In this document: positions 5,967-6,546 of the stretch, piece after piece
Layout: each line of letters starts with the position of its first letter
Numbering within the stretch: the stretch's first letter is position 1
NCBI GenBank assembly: GCA_024640585.1
Contig: JAHEEQ010000113.1
Location: forward strand, 1-6,546
Length of the DNA: 6,546 bases
Direction: 5' to 3'
Source of the DNA: Micrococcales bacterium
Lineage (GTDB): Bacteria; Actinomycetota; Actinomycetes; S36-B12; UBA5976
Position numbers and translations under genes: made by a program
Notes under the pieces: model-generated
Seen by the model: only the letters and a program-made list of their open reading frames with translations
The model's database searches: none
Told to the model about the DNA's origin: nothing

Positions 5967-6546
5967 ATGGCAGCGAACAAAAACTCAGACAGACTTGATA
6001 CTAAGTCATCTGATTCGCTTGGCGATGACGCTTACGAGTGGCTGATCGCTGCCATAACCTCTTTTCGAATTCCAACAAACTCGCAGATTTCAGAAAATAA
6101 ATTAGCAGCAGAATTAGGGGTTAGTCGCACGCCAGTGCGCGAGGCGCTAAAAAGACTTGAAAATGAAGGCCTTTTAAAACGCGGAGAAGGCGGCAGATTT
6201 ATAGTCGCCATGCTGACGAAAAAAGATGTCGATGAAGCAATGGATCTATTAATTTTGTGCGACACGTATATGTTCCAAAAAGCTGCTAAAAATATTGATA
6301 AATCAGCGTCACAAATTCTCAACAATGCCGCTGAAAAGATGTCTGCTGCCGCATCTAAGGGGGACAGGGACAGTTGGATGAAATACGATCAGCTCTTTCA
6401 CGAAACAATCATGAATGCAGCCAACAACGATATGGTCGCTGAAGTTTCAAGGGTTACCCGTCGTCGGATTCAGCGGTTCTGGGCTCGCTCAATTTCTGGA
6501 GCACGTGATTTGGTCACATGTTCTGATGAGCACACAGAGATCGCCC
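5967..6546 (+). CDS. GntR-family transcriptional regulator with FCD domain (partial, 3' end outside window)
   Basis: This frame runs open from ATG 5967 to the window edge, giving 193 residues of a regulator usually about 220-240 long. Residues 20-82 form the winged helix-turn-helix, with the signature ENKLAAELGVSRTPVREAL (43-61) and KRLENEGLLKR (62-72). The rest is the FCD ligand-binding domain of the FadR subfamily, with likely metal ligands D141 and H145 (in DQLFHE) and H189 (in DEHTEIA), typical of members that sense small carboxylates through a bound metal. A ribosome site GAGAGAGG (5954-5961) lies five bases before the ATG, and the gap to the creatininase gene is only 26 bp, so the regulator is probably the last or near-last gene of the operon it controls. 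It most likely represses at the operator-like site at 1285-1300 and is released by the substrate or an intermediate. Family is secure; target and ligand are inferred. Confidence 0.9.
   Translation, partial: MAANKNSDRLDTKSSDSLGDDAYEWLIAAITSFRIPTNSQISENKLAAELGVSRTPVREALKRLENEGLLKRGEGGRFIVAMLTKKDVDEAMDLLILCDTYMFQKAAKNIDKSASQILNNAAEKMSAAASKGDRDSWMKYDQLFHETIMNAANNDMVAEVSRVTRRRIQRFWARSISGARDLVTCSDEHTEIA

Noticed and set aside
1413..6325. Minus-strand open frames of 63-97 residues opposite the flavoprotein, epimerase, Tm-1-like, creatininase and GntR genes
   Set aside because: Each lies wholly or almost wholly opposite a gene with clear family motifs, and their translations show no domain or membrane pattern. 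They are shadows of the coding strand.

Overview
The window is a compact, single-strand catabolic-type cluster from a bacterium. All six genes lie on the + strand: a BenE-family permease, an FAD-linked oxidoreductase, a TIM-barrel sugar epimerase/isomerase, a Tm-1-like (UPF0261) protein, a creatininase-family hydrolase and a GntR/FCD regulator that runs off the right edge. By eye the DNA is moderately AT-rich (GC roughly in the 40s percent), gaps are short, and two or three genes start with GTG. This would fit a streamlined, moderately low-GC bacterium such as a freshwater actinobacterium, but nothing in the window is decisive and the assignment is a guess.

Layout. Bases 1-1190 hold the permease, whose reading frame is open to the left edge, so its true start may lie just outside. 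Bases 1191-1334 are the only substantial gap. It contains a good sigma70-type promoter (TTGACG, 17 bp, TAATAT) and, over the predicted transcription start, a near-palindrome ACTTGTATACAGG that looks like a GntR-family operator. From there, 1335-5940 carries four genes with gaps of 32, 20 and 21 bp, followed after 26 bp by the GntR gene from 5967. This has the shape of one operon of five genes ending in its own regulator. The permease reads in the same direction but before the promoter, so it is probably a separate or read-through unit.

How the genes may work together. The family assignments suggest uptake of a small organic acid or related compound (BenE-like), oxidation of an alcohol or hydroxy acid (VAO/PCMH flavoprotein), C-3 epimerisation or aldose-ketose isomerisation of a polyol intermediate (all four metal ligands of the D-tagatose 3-epimerase family are present), hydrolysis of a C-N or lactone-type bond (creatininase fold with its metal ligands) and an unknown step by the Tm-1-like protein. 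The regulator probably senses the substrate or an intermediate through its metal-binding FCD domain and represses the operon at the 1285-1300 operator. I do not recognise this exact combination as a characterised pathway; the substrate is unknown. No mobile elements, CRISPR arrays, tRNA or rRNA genes were seen.
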